From positions 1 through 64,000 of the forward strand of contig NZ_MSPR01000010.1 in assembly GCF_001984715.1 (NCBI RefSeq): DNA of 64,000 nucleotides, given 5' to 3'. The notes under the pieces were generated by a model, which saw only the letters and a program-made list of their open reading frames with translations, was not told the DNA's origin and did no database searches. A program made the position numbers and the translations under genes. This stretch comes from Streptococcus azizii (GTDB lineage Bacteria > Bacillota > Bacilli > Lactobacillales > Streptococcaceae). Of this stretch, positions 45,751 through 55,456 are shown in pieces (position 1 is the first letter of the stretch; the number at the start of each line of letters is the position of its first letter).

Positions 45751-47485
45751 GAGACACCTCCTGAACATGCTGAGAGTGTGCAATCTCTTGGTAGACAGGA
45801 CAGGTCTGAAGCAACTCCGCATGGCACCCCAAGCCAACTTGCTGCCCCTGATCCAATACCAAAATTTGATCGGCCTTTGAGAGACTCGTGGTTCGCTGGG
45901 AGACCATGATTAGTAATTTCTCAGGTAAGGCTTGCTGGATAGCTGACAGCAATTTCCTCTCGGTCAGATAATCCAAAGCTGAGGTCGCATCATCTAATAT
46001 CAAGATAGGCGCTTCTTGCAAGAGAGCTCGTGCAATGGTCAAACGTTGTCGTTGCCCTCCTGAAAAATTGCGGCCAAAGGCTTCAACAGTTGTCTCCAAC
46101 CCACCTTTTTCAAGAATAAAATCCTTGGCCTGCGCCATTTCTAAAGCCCACCACAAGTTTTCATCTGATGCTCCTTCCTTACCTAGTAAAAGGTTAGAAC
46201 GCACTGTCCCACTAAAGAGTTGGGCTTCCTGCCCAACCACGGCAAATTGTCCACGCCATTCCCTTAAGTTCAGTGGAAAATGACCGTCTGGCTTAAATAA
46301 GGCTAGTTGTGTAGCATCCACTGGATAGAGGCGCAAGAATAAATCAAGCAAGGTCGACTTACCAGCACCTGTTCCGCCAATGATACCAAAAAATTCTCCT
46401 TTCTTTACCCGAAATGAAAGATTCGTCAAAGCATTTTCTCCAGTTTTGGTATAGGCAAAGGATAGGTTCTCAGCAATTAAAGTCCACTCCTTTGATAGCC
46501 TGAAATCACCCAAAGGCTCATCAATATCTTCTGATTCTTGCTCAAAAATCTCATTCAAACGACTAGCGCTGATAAAACTTTGATTTAGGCTAGAAATAAC
46601 CATGACCATCTTCACTAATTCCACTAAAATTTGAGACAGATAATTGATAAGAGCAACCAGCATTCCCTGCTCTAGTATCCCCTGACCGATTGCCATCCTT
46701 CCTTGATATAGCAGAATCAGTAGGGTAGCATTCACCACTAAAAATGTTGCTGGAGTGAGTAAGGATGTCCAGAAACCTGCCGTTAATTGCTGATAAAGAT
46801 AGGTTTTGTTCACCTTTTGGAAGATTTTTATCTCCCTCATACCTTGTCCAAAGGCACGAATAACCCGCATTCCTGCAATGCTTTCTCGCACTTGTCCCAC
46901 CAGACTATCTAAACTTTTCCTCATCAGAAGGTAGGACCTACTTACCATTATAGAAACAGCAGAGACAATGAAAAACAAGAGAAGAATCATACCTAAGAAG
47001 TTCAGCGATAGGCCGGGACTAATGTAAAAGGCCATCACTAGGGAACCAAATACCACAATCGGTGCCCGCAAGAAAAGGCGTAAAAAGATGTTGATGCCCG
47101 TCTGAATCTGTAAAGTATCACTCGCCAAGCGTGTCAGTAAACTATCGCTTGATAGACGGTCGCGGCTAGACTTGGGCAGAGACAGTATTTTTTTATAAAG
47201 ATCTTGGGTGAGTTCCTTGGTGTAGCCCACTGCTGCCTTGGCTGAATAGTATTGAGCAGTCACAGCCACAATGACACCAACTACTGCAAAAAGGACCAGT
47301 AACAAAATCATAGCAATCAACTGACCGTGATTGCTATGAGGAATAATCGTATCAAGAATAAAGGCAATAACGAGGGGGACAGCCAATTCAAAGCATGCCT
47401 CCATCAGTTTGAATAAAGGAGCAAGAATCGCTTCTTTTAGATAGCCTTTTCCGTACTTCCTAAATCGTTTCAAATTATTTTTCAT
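45740..47485 (-). CDS. ABC exporter half-transporter (degenerate ATPase site subunit), second pair
   Basis: 581 residues. Walker A GGTGAGKS (about 363), signature FSGGQ intact, Walker B ILILDDATSALD with Asp replacing the catalytic Glu. This marks it as the degenerate-site half of a CydDC/LmrCD-like heterodimer with the 44017-45750 product. Its ATG lies inside the last codons of pta (11-bp overlap), and the partner starts inside its own end, so pta and both ABC genes form one translationally coupled unit. Confidence 0.9.
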   Translation of the reverse strand: MKNNLKRFRKYGKGYLKEAILAPLFKLMEACFELAVPLVIAFILDTIIPHSNHGQLIAMILLLVLFAVVGVIVAVTAQYYSAKAAVGYTKELTQDLYKKILSLPKSSRDRLSSDSLLTRLASDTLQIQTGINIFLRLFLRAPIVVFGSLVMAFYISPGLSLNFLGMILLLFFIVSAVSIMVSRSYLLMRKSLDSLVGQVRESIAGMRVIRAFGQGMREIKIFQKVNKTYLYQQLTAGFWTSLLTPATFLVVNATLLILLYQGRMAIGQGILEQGMLVALINYLSQILVELVKMVMVISSLNQSFISASRLNEIFEQESEDIDEPLGDFRLSKEWTLIAENLSFAYTKTGENALTNLSFRVKKGEFFGIIGGTGAGKSTLLDLFLRLYPVDATQLALFKPDGHFPLNLREWRGQFAVVGQEAQLFSGTVRSNLLLGKEGASDENLWWALEMAQAKDFILEKGGLETTVEAFGRNFSGGQRQRLTIARALLQEAPILILDDATSALDYLTERKLLSAIQQALPEKLLIMVSQRTTSLSKADQILVLDQGQQVGLGCHAELLQTCPVYQEIAHSQHVQEVSHES

Positions 47486-48470
47486 TTTCTAGAGCTTGCG
47501 CCGCTGTGATGATTGCAAGTTTATAGATATCATCAGCACTTGAGCCACGAGAAAGATCATTAACAGGCATATTTAAACCTTGCAAAATCGGACCAATCGC
47601 ATCAAACATTCCTAAGCGTTGTGCAATTTTATACCCAATATTTCCTGCTTGTAAATCTGGGAAAACAAAGACATTGGCTTGCCCAGCCACATCACTGTCA
47701 GGTGCTTTTATCGCAGCTGTTGCTGGAACGAAAGCTGCATCGAATTGTAGCTCTCCGTCTAAGAGCAAATCAGGTGCCAATTCCTTAGCGATACGAGTAG
47801 CTTCTATCACCTTATCAACCTGGGATGCTTTGGCGCTACCTTTCGTTGAAAAGCTCAACATGGCCACTCTTGGATCAATATCAAAGATACGAGCTGTCTC
47901 TGCTGTATTGACCGCAATTTCTGCCAGTTCTTGGGCAGCTGGATCAATGTTAATAGCACAGTCTGCAAAAACATAGCGCTCATTGGTATTTTCACGGTTC
48001 ATCAAGAAAACACCTGAGGTACGAGAAATACCTGGTCTTGTTTTTATAATTTGAAGGGCTGGACGAACCGTATCGGCAGTTGAATGGATCGCACCTGAAA
48101 CCATTCCATCGGCTAAGCCCATTTTCACTAACATAACACCAAAATAGTTGACATCACGAAGTAAGCGATCGGCATCCTCTATTGTTGCCTTGCCCTTACG
48201 AACTTCAACAAAAGCCTCCTTCATCGCCTCAAATTCCGTATATTCATTTGGATCGATAATCGTACAGTTCGGATCAGCAAAACCGAACTCTGACAAAAGA
48301 CCGCGTACATCATCAGGATTCCCGAGGATAATAGGCTCTAACAAGCCCTCAAATTTCAAACGAGCAGCTGCACGAACCACACGCTCATCATTTCCTTCTG
48401 GAAAGACAATCTTCACGTGTTGTCCCACGATTTTTTCACGTAAACCACCAAATAGCGAACGAATTCCCAT
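47475..48470 (-). CDS. pta: Phosphate acetyltransferase
   Basis: Interconverts acetyl-CoA and acetyl phosphate; with acetate kinase it yields ATP. 331 residues from MGIRSLFGGL, which follows AAGGGGTAGGAAG; an upstream in-frame ATG is less well placed. Conserved KIVFPEGNDERVVRAA (about 20), MLVKMGLADGMVSGAIHSTADTVRPALQ (about 125) and the C-terminal GLNMPVNDLSRGSSADDIY. Acetyl phosphate also donates phosphate to response regulators. It is oddly fused by overlap to an ABC exporter operon downstream. Confidence 0.95.
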   Translation of the reverse strand: MGIRSLFGGLREKIVGQHVKIVFPEGNDERVVRAAARLKFEGLLEPIILGNPDDVRGLLSEFGFADPNCTIIDPNEYTEFEAMKEAFVEVRKGKATIEDADRLLRDVNYFGVMLVKMGLADGMVSGAIHSTADTVRPALQIIKTRPGISRTSGVFLMNRENTNERYVFADCAINIDPAAQELAEIAVNTAETARIFDIDPRVAMLSFSTKGSAKASQVDKVIEATRIAKELAPDLLLDGELQFDAAFVPATAAIKAPDSDVAGQANVFVFPDLQAGNIGYKIAQRLGMFDAIGPILQGLNMPVNDLSRGSSADDIYKLAIITAAQALENEK

Positions 48471-48650
48471 CTTCCTACCCCTTAAGAACCCGTCTCCTAG
48501 CTCGGCAACCTCCATCCAAGTCCACTTTTTACCACTCAGCGCTCGCTTTTTGCAATAGAGTCACTTCCCTTCTTGCAAAAACTATCTCAGTATGCGAAAA
48601 AATGTCTCGGACCCAAGTATCTCACTGACAGATATAGGTTCTAAATCTTT

Positions 48651-49547
48651 CTAAATTTTATTCTGCAAATTCATGATAACGCTTTTAAAGTCATTTGTCA
48701 AATCGCTTTCACAAATCAAGTTTTTTTCCGAAAATGGATTGAAAAATCCAATCCGATGGCAATGCAAAGCCTGCCGTTCTATTCCATACTCCATGCTCCC
48801 TCCATACAAATCATCCCCCAATAAAGGAAAACCAATATGGGAAAAATGTACCCGAATCTGATGCGTTCTTCCGGTGTGAAGGCGAATATCCACCAGATGG
48901 ACCTCTCCCCAAGACTGGATAATTTCATAAGAAGTATGCGCATACTTCCCTGTTGGAGTCACATGGCGTGTAATAATACTATCTTTGGGTCGCCCAATAG
49001 GGGCAATAATATCACCCGTTTTTTCCAACTTACCTGGACCCTGCACCAAGGCAAAATAGCGCTTTTGAATCATCTTTTGTTGCAACTGCTTATCTAATCT
49101 AGCATGGGCATAGCCGTGTTTAGCAAAGAGCATGAGCCCCGATGTATCTCGATCTAGACGCGTCACGATATGGACTTGCTTATTTGCATAATCCTGTTCC
49201 ATGTAGTAGCCCTTGACAAAATTTGCAATCGTGGAGGAGTGTAGGGCGCTTGGGATGGAGGCAAAACCAGCTGGCTTGTTGATAATCATAAAATGGTCAT
49301 CTTCATAGACAATATCCAACGGATGGAGAATGGGTTCTAGCCTTCCTGTTAAGTCCTTCTCATTCGGAATATCGATGCAAAGGCGATCTCCAATATCCAG
49401 CAAATAGGTCGCATTCTGTGGCTCCCCATTGACAAGAATTGCTCCGCCTTCATATTTAATCTTGGCCAATAAACCTTTTGAAATATCCTGTTTTTTTAAA
49501 AAAGTCTTAATCTTGACATGCTGATCCACGACAAATTCAAAGCGCAT
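48651..49547 (-). CDS. RluA/RluD-family pseudouridine synthase
   Basis: 298 residues. An N-terminal S4-like RNA-binding segment (IKTFLKKQDISKGLLAKIKY, then GAILVNGEPQNATYLLDIGD) precedes the catalytic domain, where the Asp of HIVTRLDRDTSGLMLFAKH (about 136) is the nucleophile. HTGRTHQIRVHFSHIGFPLLGDDLYGG is the second signature. Targets of this subfamily are rRNA or tRNA uridines; the exact site cannot be called. Start and nadK stop share one base. Confidence 0.9.
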   Translation of the reverse strand: MRFEFVVDQHVKIKTFLKKQDISKGLLAKIKYEGGAILVNGEPQNATYLLDIGDRLCIDIPNEKDLTGRLEPILHPLDIVYEDDHFMIINKPAGFASIPSALHSSTIANFVKGYYMEQDYANKQVHIVTRLDRDTSGLMLFAKHGYAHARLDKQLQQKMIQKRYFALVQGPGKLEKTGDIIAPIGRPKDSIITRHVTPTGKYAHTSYEIIQSWGEVHLVDIRLHTGRTHQIRVHFSHIGFPLLGDDLYGGSMEYGIERQALHCHRIGFFNPFSEKNLICESDLTNDFKSVIMNLQNKI

Positions 49548-50365
49548 TACTCCACCTCACCGATGAAGGCATCTTTGACACGATTCCAAAAGCTGGTATG
49601 GCTCGGTGTCGCCAAAAAATGAATCTTGCTATTGTCAATCTGGTATTCAATCTGCTCAATACTGTCATAGATAAAGGTTCGATTGTCAATAGAAATAGAA
49701 TACTTATCATCATGCTTAGGTTCAATGACAATCTTATCCTTTTTCGGAACGACAATGGAAGAGCCAAGGGTACGATAAACTCGATTATTCAAGCTAGCCA
49801 CTTCTGCAATCTGCAAAGCCTCAATGGTCGGATGCAAGACTGCCCCTCCCAAGGACTTATTGTAGGCTGTCGAACCTGTCGGAGTCGAAACCGAAATACC
49901 ATCACCACGGAAGCGTTCAAATGGGATCTGATTGATAAAAACATCCGCCACCATTGTTTTGGATAAGCGTTTAATCGTGGCTTCATTCAAGGCCCGCATG
50001 ACAATCACACGCCCATTCATCAGCTTGACCCGGACATGTAAAATGGGATAGGACACACGCGCGCCTGTATCTAATTTCAAATTCTCAATCAACTTATCCA
50101 CTTCAAAGTCGCGATAATCAGTATAAAAGCCAAGATGCCCTGTATGAATACCGACAAATCGAACCCGATCCATACTCGCTTCATATTTATGAAAGGCAGA
50201 TAAAAGCATGCCGTCACCGCCGATTGAAATCACAATATCTGGATTTTTCGGCGTCAGAATAAAGTGCGCTTCTTTCAGCTTTCTCCACAGCTCCTGCATC
50301 ACAGCCTGACTTTTGGGATTTTTACTACTAAGCAGAGCAATTTTTTTTCTATCTGTATTCTTCAT
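49547..50365 (-). CDS. nadK: NAD kinase
   Basis: Phosphorylates NAD to NADP, the sole route to NADP. 272 residues. The GGDG motif lies in [18 protein letters not shown] (about 46-62) and the second signature is [22 protein letters not shown] (about 145-166). It overlaps relQ by 17 bp and touches the pseudouridine synthase gene, forming the conserved relQ-nadK-rluD cluster of streptococci. Confidence 0.96.
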   Translation of the reverse strand: MKNTDRKKIALLSSKNPKSQAVMQELWRKLKEAHFILTPKNPDIVISIGGDGMLLSAFHKYEASMDRVRFVGIHTGHLGFYTDYRDFEVDKLIENLKLDTGARVSYPILHVRVKLMNGRVIVMRALNEATIKRLSKTMVADVFINQIPFERFRGDGISVSTPTGSTAYNKSLGGAVLHPTIEALQIAEVASLNNRVYRTLGSSIVVPKKDKIVIEPKHDDKYSISIDNRTFIYDSIEQIEYQIDNSKIHFLATPSHTSFWNRVKDAFIGEVE

Positions 50366-51020
50366 CTGTATCGTCGCTATTTCCTACGCCGTCATTCAAT
50401 TTACGGTGGGCTGGATCAAATAGAGCTTGAGCCTCTTGAATATCGTCGCGGATCTTGCGCATCTCCTCATCTAATTGATATGCAATCTTGGCTGTAATTT
50501 CCAAGCGTCGCTTAATTTCTTCTGGGAAATTCCCCTTATACTTATAATTTAGAGAATGTTCAATCGTTGCCCAAAAATTCATGGACAGGGTCCGAATCTG
50601 AATTTCAGCCAACACTGTTTCATTGCCGTTAATGGTATCGACTGGATACTCAATCACGACATGATAAGAACGGTAACCCGAGGACTTCATATTATTGATA
50701 TAGTCCCGTTCGTGAACAATCCGCATATCTTTTCGTTTTCTCAGAATTTCGAGGACCTCTTCCACATCATCAACAAATTGCACCATAATCCGAACCCCAG
50801 CTATGTCTTGCATATCCTGTGCCAGATTTTCTAGCTGAATGTGTCGCAGCACCATCTTTTCCTTGATGGATTCAATCGGTTTGACGCGTCCTGTCACAAA
50901 CTCAATCGGGGAATGTCTGTTCACTTTTCGATACTGTTTGCGGATACCTCGCAGTTTAATTTTCAATTCTCCAACCGCTTGAATATAAGGGTCAAGAAAC
51001 TCTTCCCAATTCATTTCCAT
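50349..51020 (-). CDS. relQ: Small alarmone synthetase RelQ (GTP pyrophosphokinase)
   Basis: Makes (p)ppGpp without a hydrolase domain. 223 residues from the ATG after AAAGGAGCAGGCC. Synthetase motifs: [16 protein letters not shown] (about 40-56), [28 protein letters not shown] and [25 protein letters not shown]. The C-terminal helices match tetrameric RelQ proteins. It is the first gene of relQ-nadK-rluD and is divergent from a CYTH phosphatase gene, an arrangement conserved in streptococci. Confidence 0.95.
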   Translation of the reverse strand: MEMNWEEFLDPYIQAVGELKIKLRGIRKQYRKVNRHSPIEFVTGRVKPIESIKEKMVLRHIQLENLAQDMQDIAGVRIMVQFVDDVEEVLEILRKRKDMRIVHERDYINNMKSSGYRSYHVVIEYPVDTINGNETVLAEIQIRTLSMNFWATIEHSLNYKYKGNFPEEIKRRLEITAKIAYQLDEEMRKIRDDIQEAQALFDPAHRKLNDGVGNSDDTDEEYR

Positions 51021-51103
51021 GGCCTGCTCCTTTCTTGTCAAATGCCTGTTTTTATAATAAAATAACACAAGAACTATTATACCATACGAAAAGGTTTTAT
51101 CCT

Positions 51104-51691
51104 ATGAAAAAAAATCATTTAGAAATCGAATACAAGACACTCTTAACCGAGGCTGAATTTAAACACTTGAGTAGCGAATTTCCAGGTATTTCTCCCATCA
51201 AACAGACCAACTATTACATTGATACCCCCACTTTCAACCTGCGTAAACATCGCTATTCTCTGCGCATTAGAACCCTAAAAGACCGAGCTGAACTGACTCT
51301 CAAAATTCCACAGGAAGTCGGCAATCAAGAGTATAATCAGGAGCTAACTTTAGAACATGCACACACCATTATCCAAAGGGGACAGCTCCCTGACGGGGAC
51401 ATTCTAAGATTGGTGCAACAAACTGGAACTCCACTTGAACTCTTGAGTGTGTGGGGGCAACTCACCACTAATCGTTATGAAAAAGAAACAGAAATCGGTC
51501 TAATGGCGCTTGATGAAAATACGTATGCAAATCAGAGAGACTATGAATTAGAAATAGAGGTGACAGATGCCAAACAGGGTAAAATAGACTTTGAAGAATA
51601 TCTCAAACGACACCAGATTGATTTTAAATATGCCAGCAGCAAAGTTGCCCGTACAGCTGCCGCTCTCACTATCGTATCCCAAGACTTATAA
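51104..51691 (+). CDS. CYTH domain protein (triphosphate tunnel metalloenzyme)
   Basis: 195 residues. The ExExK signature appears as LEIEYKTLLT at the N-terminus, with Arg/Lys-rich strands (YSLRIRTLKDRAELTLKIP) and a late acidic pair (YELEIEVTDA) that build the tunnel. Members hydrolyse tripolyphosphate or thiamine triphosphate or make cyclic nucleotides. The start MKKNHLEIEYK is chosen at the signature; an AAAAGG lies nine bases upstream. Divergent from relQ. Its substrate may relate to nucleotide or polyphosphate metabolism (inference). Confidence 0.88.
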   Translation: MKKNHLEIEYKTLLTEAEFKHLSSEFPGISPIKQTNYYIDTPTFNLRKHRYSLRIRTLKDRAELTLKIPQEVGNQEYNQELTLEHAHTIIQRGQLPDGDILRLVQQTGTPLELLSVWGQLTTNRYEKETEIGLMALDENTYANQRDYELEIEVTDAKQGKIDFEEYLKRHQIDFKYASSKVARTAAALTIVSQDL

Positions 51692-51775
51692 AATAAAAGA
51701 AATCAGTTTCATTACTGAAAATTTTGAGATTTTCTGATAAAATAGAACTATCGAATAAAAGGAGTATTTCTGATC

Positions 51776-52753
51776 ATGGTTCAACCTTATGGTGATAAAC
51801 AAATAAAACTATTTTCCTTGAATGCTAACCGTGCAATTGCTGAAAAAATTGCAGAGGCTTCTGGTATCCCCCTCGGAAAAATGACCACTCGTCAATTCTC
51901 AGATGGAGAAATTCAAGTCAACATAGAAGAAAGTGTACGTGGGGTAGATGTCTATATCATCCAATCGACCAGCTATCCTGTTAACAACCACCTCTGGGAA
52001 TTATTGATTATGGTTGACGCATGTAAACGCGCTAGTGCCCATTCTGTCACAGTCGTCATGCCCTATTTTGGCTATGCACGTCAGGATCGTACCGCTGCTC
52101 CTCGTGAACCAATCACTGCAAAACTCGTTGCCAACATGCTGGTCAAAGCAGGAGTTGACCGAGTGCTGTCACTTGACCTGCACGCTGTTCAAGTACAAGG
52201 ATTCTTTGATATTCCTGTAGACAACCTCTTTACAGTTCCCCTATTTGCTGAACACTATATGGGAAAAGGATTGTGTGGGGAGGATGTGGTCATCGTCAGC
52301 CCTAAAAATTCTGGTATCAAACGTGCACGTGGCTTGGCAGAATATCTCAATTCTCCAATTGCCATTATCGATTATGCACAAGATGATGCGGATCGCTCAG
52401 AAGGCTATATTATTGGGGATGTAGCAGGAAAAACGGCCATCTTGATCGATGACATCCTAAATACTGGTCGTACTTTCTCAGAAGCTGCTCGAATCGTACA
52501 AGAAGGAGGAGCCACAGAGATTTATGCCGTTGCAAGCCACGGTCTCTTTGCAGGGACGGCTGCTGAACTCCTAGACCAAGCACCGATTAAGGAGGTTCTT
52601 GTGACCGACTCAGTAGCTAGCAAGGAACAATTACCAAAAAACATTGCCTTTATCACCGCTAGTAAATTGATTGCCGATGCGATTATTCGTATCCATGAAC
52701 GCCGTCCAGTTAGTCCACTCTTTGACTTTACCAATCCCAAGAACGATCATTAG
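51776..52753 (+). CDS. prs: Ribose-phosphate pyrophosphokinase
   Basis: Makes PRPP for purine, pyrimidine, NAD, histidine and tryptophan synthesis. 325 residues. [23 protein letters not shown] opens the domain, [20 protein letters not shown] (about 130-150) binds the nucleotide-ribose, and the PRPP loop is [18 protein letters not shown] (about 223-240). The flexible-loop segment [17 protein letters not shown] is intact. AAAGGAGTATTTC precedes the ATG. Streptococci usually encode two prs genes; this may be the second. The cysteine desulfurase gene follows after 9 bp. Confidence 0.94.
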   Translation: MVQPYGDKQIKLFSLNANRAIAEKIAEASGIPLGKMTTRQFSDGEIQVNIEESVRGVDVYIIQSTSYPVNNHLWELLIMVDACKRASAHSVTVVMPYFGYARQDRTAAPREPITAKLVANMLVKAGVDRVLSLDLHAVQVQGFFDIPVDNLFTVPLFAEHYMGKGLCGEDVVIVSPKNSGIKRARGLAEYLNSPIAIIDYAQDDADRSEGYIIGDVAGKTAILIDDILNTGRTFSEAARIVQEGGATEIYAVASHGLFAGTAAELLDQAPIKEVLVTDSVASKEQLPKNIAFITASKLIADAIIRIHERRPVSPLFDFTNPKNDH

Positions 52754-52762
52754 GAGTTCTCT

Positions 52763-53884
52763 TTGATTTATTTAGATCATGCAGCAACCACATCCTTGTC
52801 AGACGCTGCCCTTCAAACTTTTATAGATATTTCCAAAGAATGCTATGGTAATCCCTCTAGTATTCACTGGGCAGGCAGAAAGGCTCAGGCAGTCTTACGC
52901 CAAGCTAGGTCAGATATTGCGCAAGCCCTAGAAGTAAAATCAGACTCCATCATCTTTACATCAGGCGGTTCAGAAGCTGATACACTCGCCATCCAAGGCT
53001 ATGCTCTTGCCCACCAACATCAGGGAAAACATCTGATTACAACAGCTATTGAACATCATGCTGTTCTCCATACAATGGAATACCTAGCAGAGCGTTTCGG
53101 CTTTGAAGTAACCTATATTGAACCCATCAACCAAGTGATTTCAGCCCAACAGATTAAGGAAGCCTTGCGACCGGATACTATTTTGGTGAGTGGCATGTAT
53201 GCCAACAATGAGACTGGGCTACTCCTTCCTATTCAGGAAATTGGGGACATTCTTTCTAATCATCAGGCAGTCTTTCATGTCGATGCCGTTCAGGCGATTG
53301 GGAAACTTCCCATCTCACCTAGACAGCTGGGCATAGATTTCTTATCTGCTACCGCCCACAAGTTCCATGGTCCCAAGGGGGTTGGTTTCCTCTACAGTCG
53401 GATTGCCAACTTTGACTCGCTCATCCACGGTGGAAGACAAGAGGAATTGCACCGAGCAGGTACAGAGAACCTAGCAGGAATCGCTGCAATGGCAACAGCT
53501 CTGAAAGAACAGACTGCTCAGCTAGAGCACCGTTTTCAAATAGTTGCTGACTTAAAGACCTATCTGTTGAAGCAATTAACTGCCATAGACCATTATCTCA
53601 ATGAAGCTGGACCTAGCTTACCCCATATTCTCAATATCGGTTTTCCCAACCAGCTCAACGAACAGTTGCTCATGCGGCTAGACTTGGCTGGAATTGCCGT
53701 TTCGAGTGGCTCGGCTTGTACAGCTGGTGTCATTCAAGCTAGTCATGTCCTTGAGGCCTTATATGGTCAGAACTCCCAGCGACTAAGAGAATCCATTCGG
53801 ATCAGTCTGTCACACGAAACGACCAAAGAGGAACTTGATGTCCTCGTCCAGCAACTACACACAATAATCGGAGGCACCTACTAA
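52763..53884 (+). CDS. Cysteine desulfurase (NifS/IscS family)
   Basis: PLP enzyme taking sulfur from cysteine for thio-tRNA or thiamine. 373 residues, TTG start after TAGGAG. IYLDHAATTSLSDAAL at the N-terminus, PLP Lys in SATAHKFHGPKGVGFLY (about 197), and active-site Cys in VSSGSACTAGVIQASHVL (about 318). Start and stop overlap with DUF1831 (1 bp) and then DUF4649 (4 bp) place three proteins in one unit; in Firmicutes similar enzymes serve the tRNA thiolases MnmA or ThiI. Neither is encoded here. Confidence 0.9.
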   Translation: MIYLDHAATTSLSDAALQTFIDISKECYGNPSSIHWAGRKAQAVLRQARSDIAQALEVKSDSIIFTSGGSEADTLAIQGYALAHQHQGKHLITTAIEHHAVLHTMEYLAERFGFEVTYIEPINQVISAQQIKEALRPDTILVSGMYANNETGLLLPIQEIGDILSNHQAVFHVDAVQAIGKLPISPRQLGIDFLSATAHKFHGPKGVGFLYSRIANFDSLIHGGRQEELHRAGTENLAGIAAMATALKEQTAQLEHRFQIVADLKTYLLKQLTAIDHYLNEAGPSLPHILNIGFPNQLNEQLLMRLDLAGIAVSSGSACTAGVIQASHVLEALYGQNSQRLRESIRISLSHETTKEELDVLVQQLHTIIGGTY

Positions 53885-54237
53885 TGGCTTTTACAACATC
53901 TGTAACATTAAAAAATTGTGACTATACCTACTCTATTAGTCCTGCGATAAAAAAATATACCCTACGCGACAATACATTTGAGCAAACTCATATCGGTAAC
54001 CATCAGTTAACCCGTATGCTCGAAGAAATTCCTAATTCCAATCAGGGATTTCTCCTCAAAATCATCATCAACAAGGACTTAACTGGCTTTAAAATCAATA
54101 TCACAGATAAGTCAGGTTTACACTTGGTCGATATTTTTAAAGCAGGCGGAAATCCAGTTATTCAAGAGAAATTTTATTTCCTCATGGACAGCTTAGTAGA
54201 TCGTGACATTTTCACAAAAGAAAGTGTGACAGCATGA
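53884..54237 (+). CDS. DUF1831 family protein
   Basis: 117 residues of the uncharacterised DUF1831 family (FTTSVTLKNCDYTYSISPAIKKYTLRD). No signal peptide, metal motif or membrane segment. It starts on the last base of the cysteine desulfurase stop and is followed with a 4-bp overlap by DUF4649. Repeated association with a cysteine desulfurase in lactic acid bacteria suggests an accessory role in sulfur transfer, but no function is established and the lone Cys (KNCDY) is not obviously catalytic. Confidence 0.8.
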   Translation: MAFTTSVTLKNCDYTYSISPAIKKYTLRDNTFEQTHIGNHQLTRMLEEIPNSNQGFLLKIIINKDLTGFKINITDKSGLHLVDIFKAGGNPVIQEKFYFLMDSLVDRDIFTKESVTA

Positions 54238-54446
54238 TCGAGTTACGTTATCAAAATTCTTACCAACAAATCCAAACACAAAGGTTTGAAAATTTCGATG
54301 CTCTACTTCTTGCCTTCTCTGGCTGTGTAACTCTCCCTGATCACCTCAAAGTCCTCTCCCTCACCCAAGACGGCAAAGACTTAGGCTATCAAGGGTTAAT
54401 TGGCGACCTATATCGCTATTTACAAACAATACATCCCACAAATTAG
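54234..54446 (+). CDS. DUF4649 family protein
   Basis: 70-residue soluble protein with the DUF4649 pattern (IELRYQNSYQQIQTQRFENF, then LPDHLKVLSLTQDGKDLGYQG). Last gene of the desulfurase-DUF1831-DUF4649 unit, ATGA overlap with the preceding gene. Function unknown. Confidence 0.75.
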   Translation: MIELRYQNSYQQIQTQRFENFDALLLAFSGCVTLPDHLKVLSLTQDGKDLGYQGLIGDLYRYLQTIHPTN

Positions 54447-54489
54447 TAGAAAAAGGTTGAGACTGGTGTACTCAGCCTTTGTTCAATTA

Positions 54490-54697
54490 ATACTCTTTAA
54501 AAATCAAAAGGATACGTTGTCAACTCGTCTCGGTGAGTGAAAAGCTCCAGTGGAGGTTTTCAGCCTGTTCCCTTAAAACAAGATGGAACTATTGAGAAAA
54601 GTCGTGACTTTTCTTATTTCCAACTTGAAATAGTTATCAACTATTTCAACTACCTTCGCCTTCGTTTCCTAGTCTACTTTTGATTTTTATTGAGTAT
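54490..54697. repeat. RUP-like miniature element (copy 4)
   Basis: A 208-bp element bounded by ATACTCTTTAAAAATCAAAAG and CTTTTGATTTTTATTGAGTAT. The interior duplicates that of the 11595 copy plus an extra AT-rich palindromic segment (AAATAGTT/AACTATTT near 54627-54646). It fills the gap before rex; the rex promoter lies just beyond it. Confidence 0.75.
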
Positions 54698-54752
54698 AAA
54701 ATAGAAGTGCCGAACTGTGCATACAGGTTCTTATATTTTTAGGCGCAATCTG

Positions 54753-54782
54753 TTGCTTTTTTCACAAACTTTTACTAAAATA
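54753..54782 (+). promoter_or_regulatory. rex promoter with a Rex half-site
   Basis: -35 TTGCTT, 17-bp spacer, -10 TAAAAT. The spacer contains TTCACAAA, one half of the Rex consensus TTGTGAA-N4-TTCACAA; the other half is poor. Autoregulation is possible but unproven. Confidence 0.45.
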
Positions 54783-54811
54783 GAATCAATAACCCTAAGG
54801 AGGAAAAGATT

Positions 54812-55450
54812 GTGAAAAACGGAAAAAAATCTACTATCCCTCGTGCTACTGCTAAACGTTTATCAATCTATTATCGCGTATTTAAACGATTCCATGCTGG
54901 AAATATTGAAAAGGCTAGTTCAAAAGAAATTGCTGAAGCTATCGGAATTGATGCTGCTACTGTACGCCGTGACTTCTCCTATTTTGGCGAACTCGGTCGT
55001 CGTGGCTTTGGCTACGATGTCAAAAAATTGATGGATTTTTTTGCAGATATCCTCAACGATAATTCAATCACCAATGTGATGCTAATAGGGGTCGGAAATA
55101 TGGGACGCGCGCTCCTTCATTACCGTTTTCACGAACGTAATAAAATGAAAATCGTAATGGCCTTTGAAGCAGACCAGCATCCAGCAGTGGGGACCATCGA
55201 TGAAAATGTTCCGATTTATGCTATTTCAGAGATTGAAGAAAAAATTAAGGAAGCTAATGCTCAAACAGCTATTTTAACAGTCCCTAGTAGCAAGGCACAA
55301 GAAGTGACCAATAGCCTTGTCAGAGCAGGTGTCAAAGGAATTTTAAGTTTTTCTCCCATCAATCTCTCTGTTCCCAAAGATGTCGTCGTTCAATATGTCG
55401 ACTTGACAAGTGAGTTACAAACCCTGCTCTACTTCATGAGAAAGGGCTAA
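54812..55450 (+). CDS. rex: Redox-sensing transcriptional repressor Rex
   Basis: Represses fermentation and NADH-reoxidising genes when NADH is low. 212 residues, GTG start after AAGGAGGAAAAGATT. Winged helix: [19 protein letters not shown] then [33 protein letters not shown] (about 40-72). NADH-binding Rossmann motif [13 protein letters not shown] at about 93-105. Convergent with radC, 6 bp apart. Likely targets in this genome include ldh and adh genes; none was proven in the window. Confidence 0.96.
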   Translation: MKNGKKSTIPRATAKRLSIYYRVFKRFHAGNIEKASSKEIAEAIGIDAATVRRDFSYFGELGRRGFGYDVKKLMDFFADILNDNSITNVMLIGVGNMGRALLHYRFHERNKMKIVMAFEADQHPAVGTIDENVPIYAISEIEEKIKEANAQTAILTVPSSKAQEVTNSLVRAGVKGILSFSPINLSVPKDVVVQYVDLTSELQTLLYFMRKG

Positions 55451-55456
55451 CCCTTT

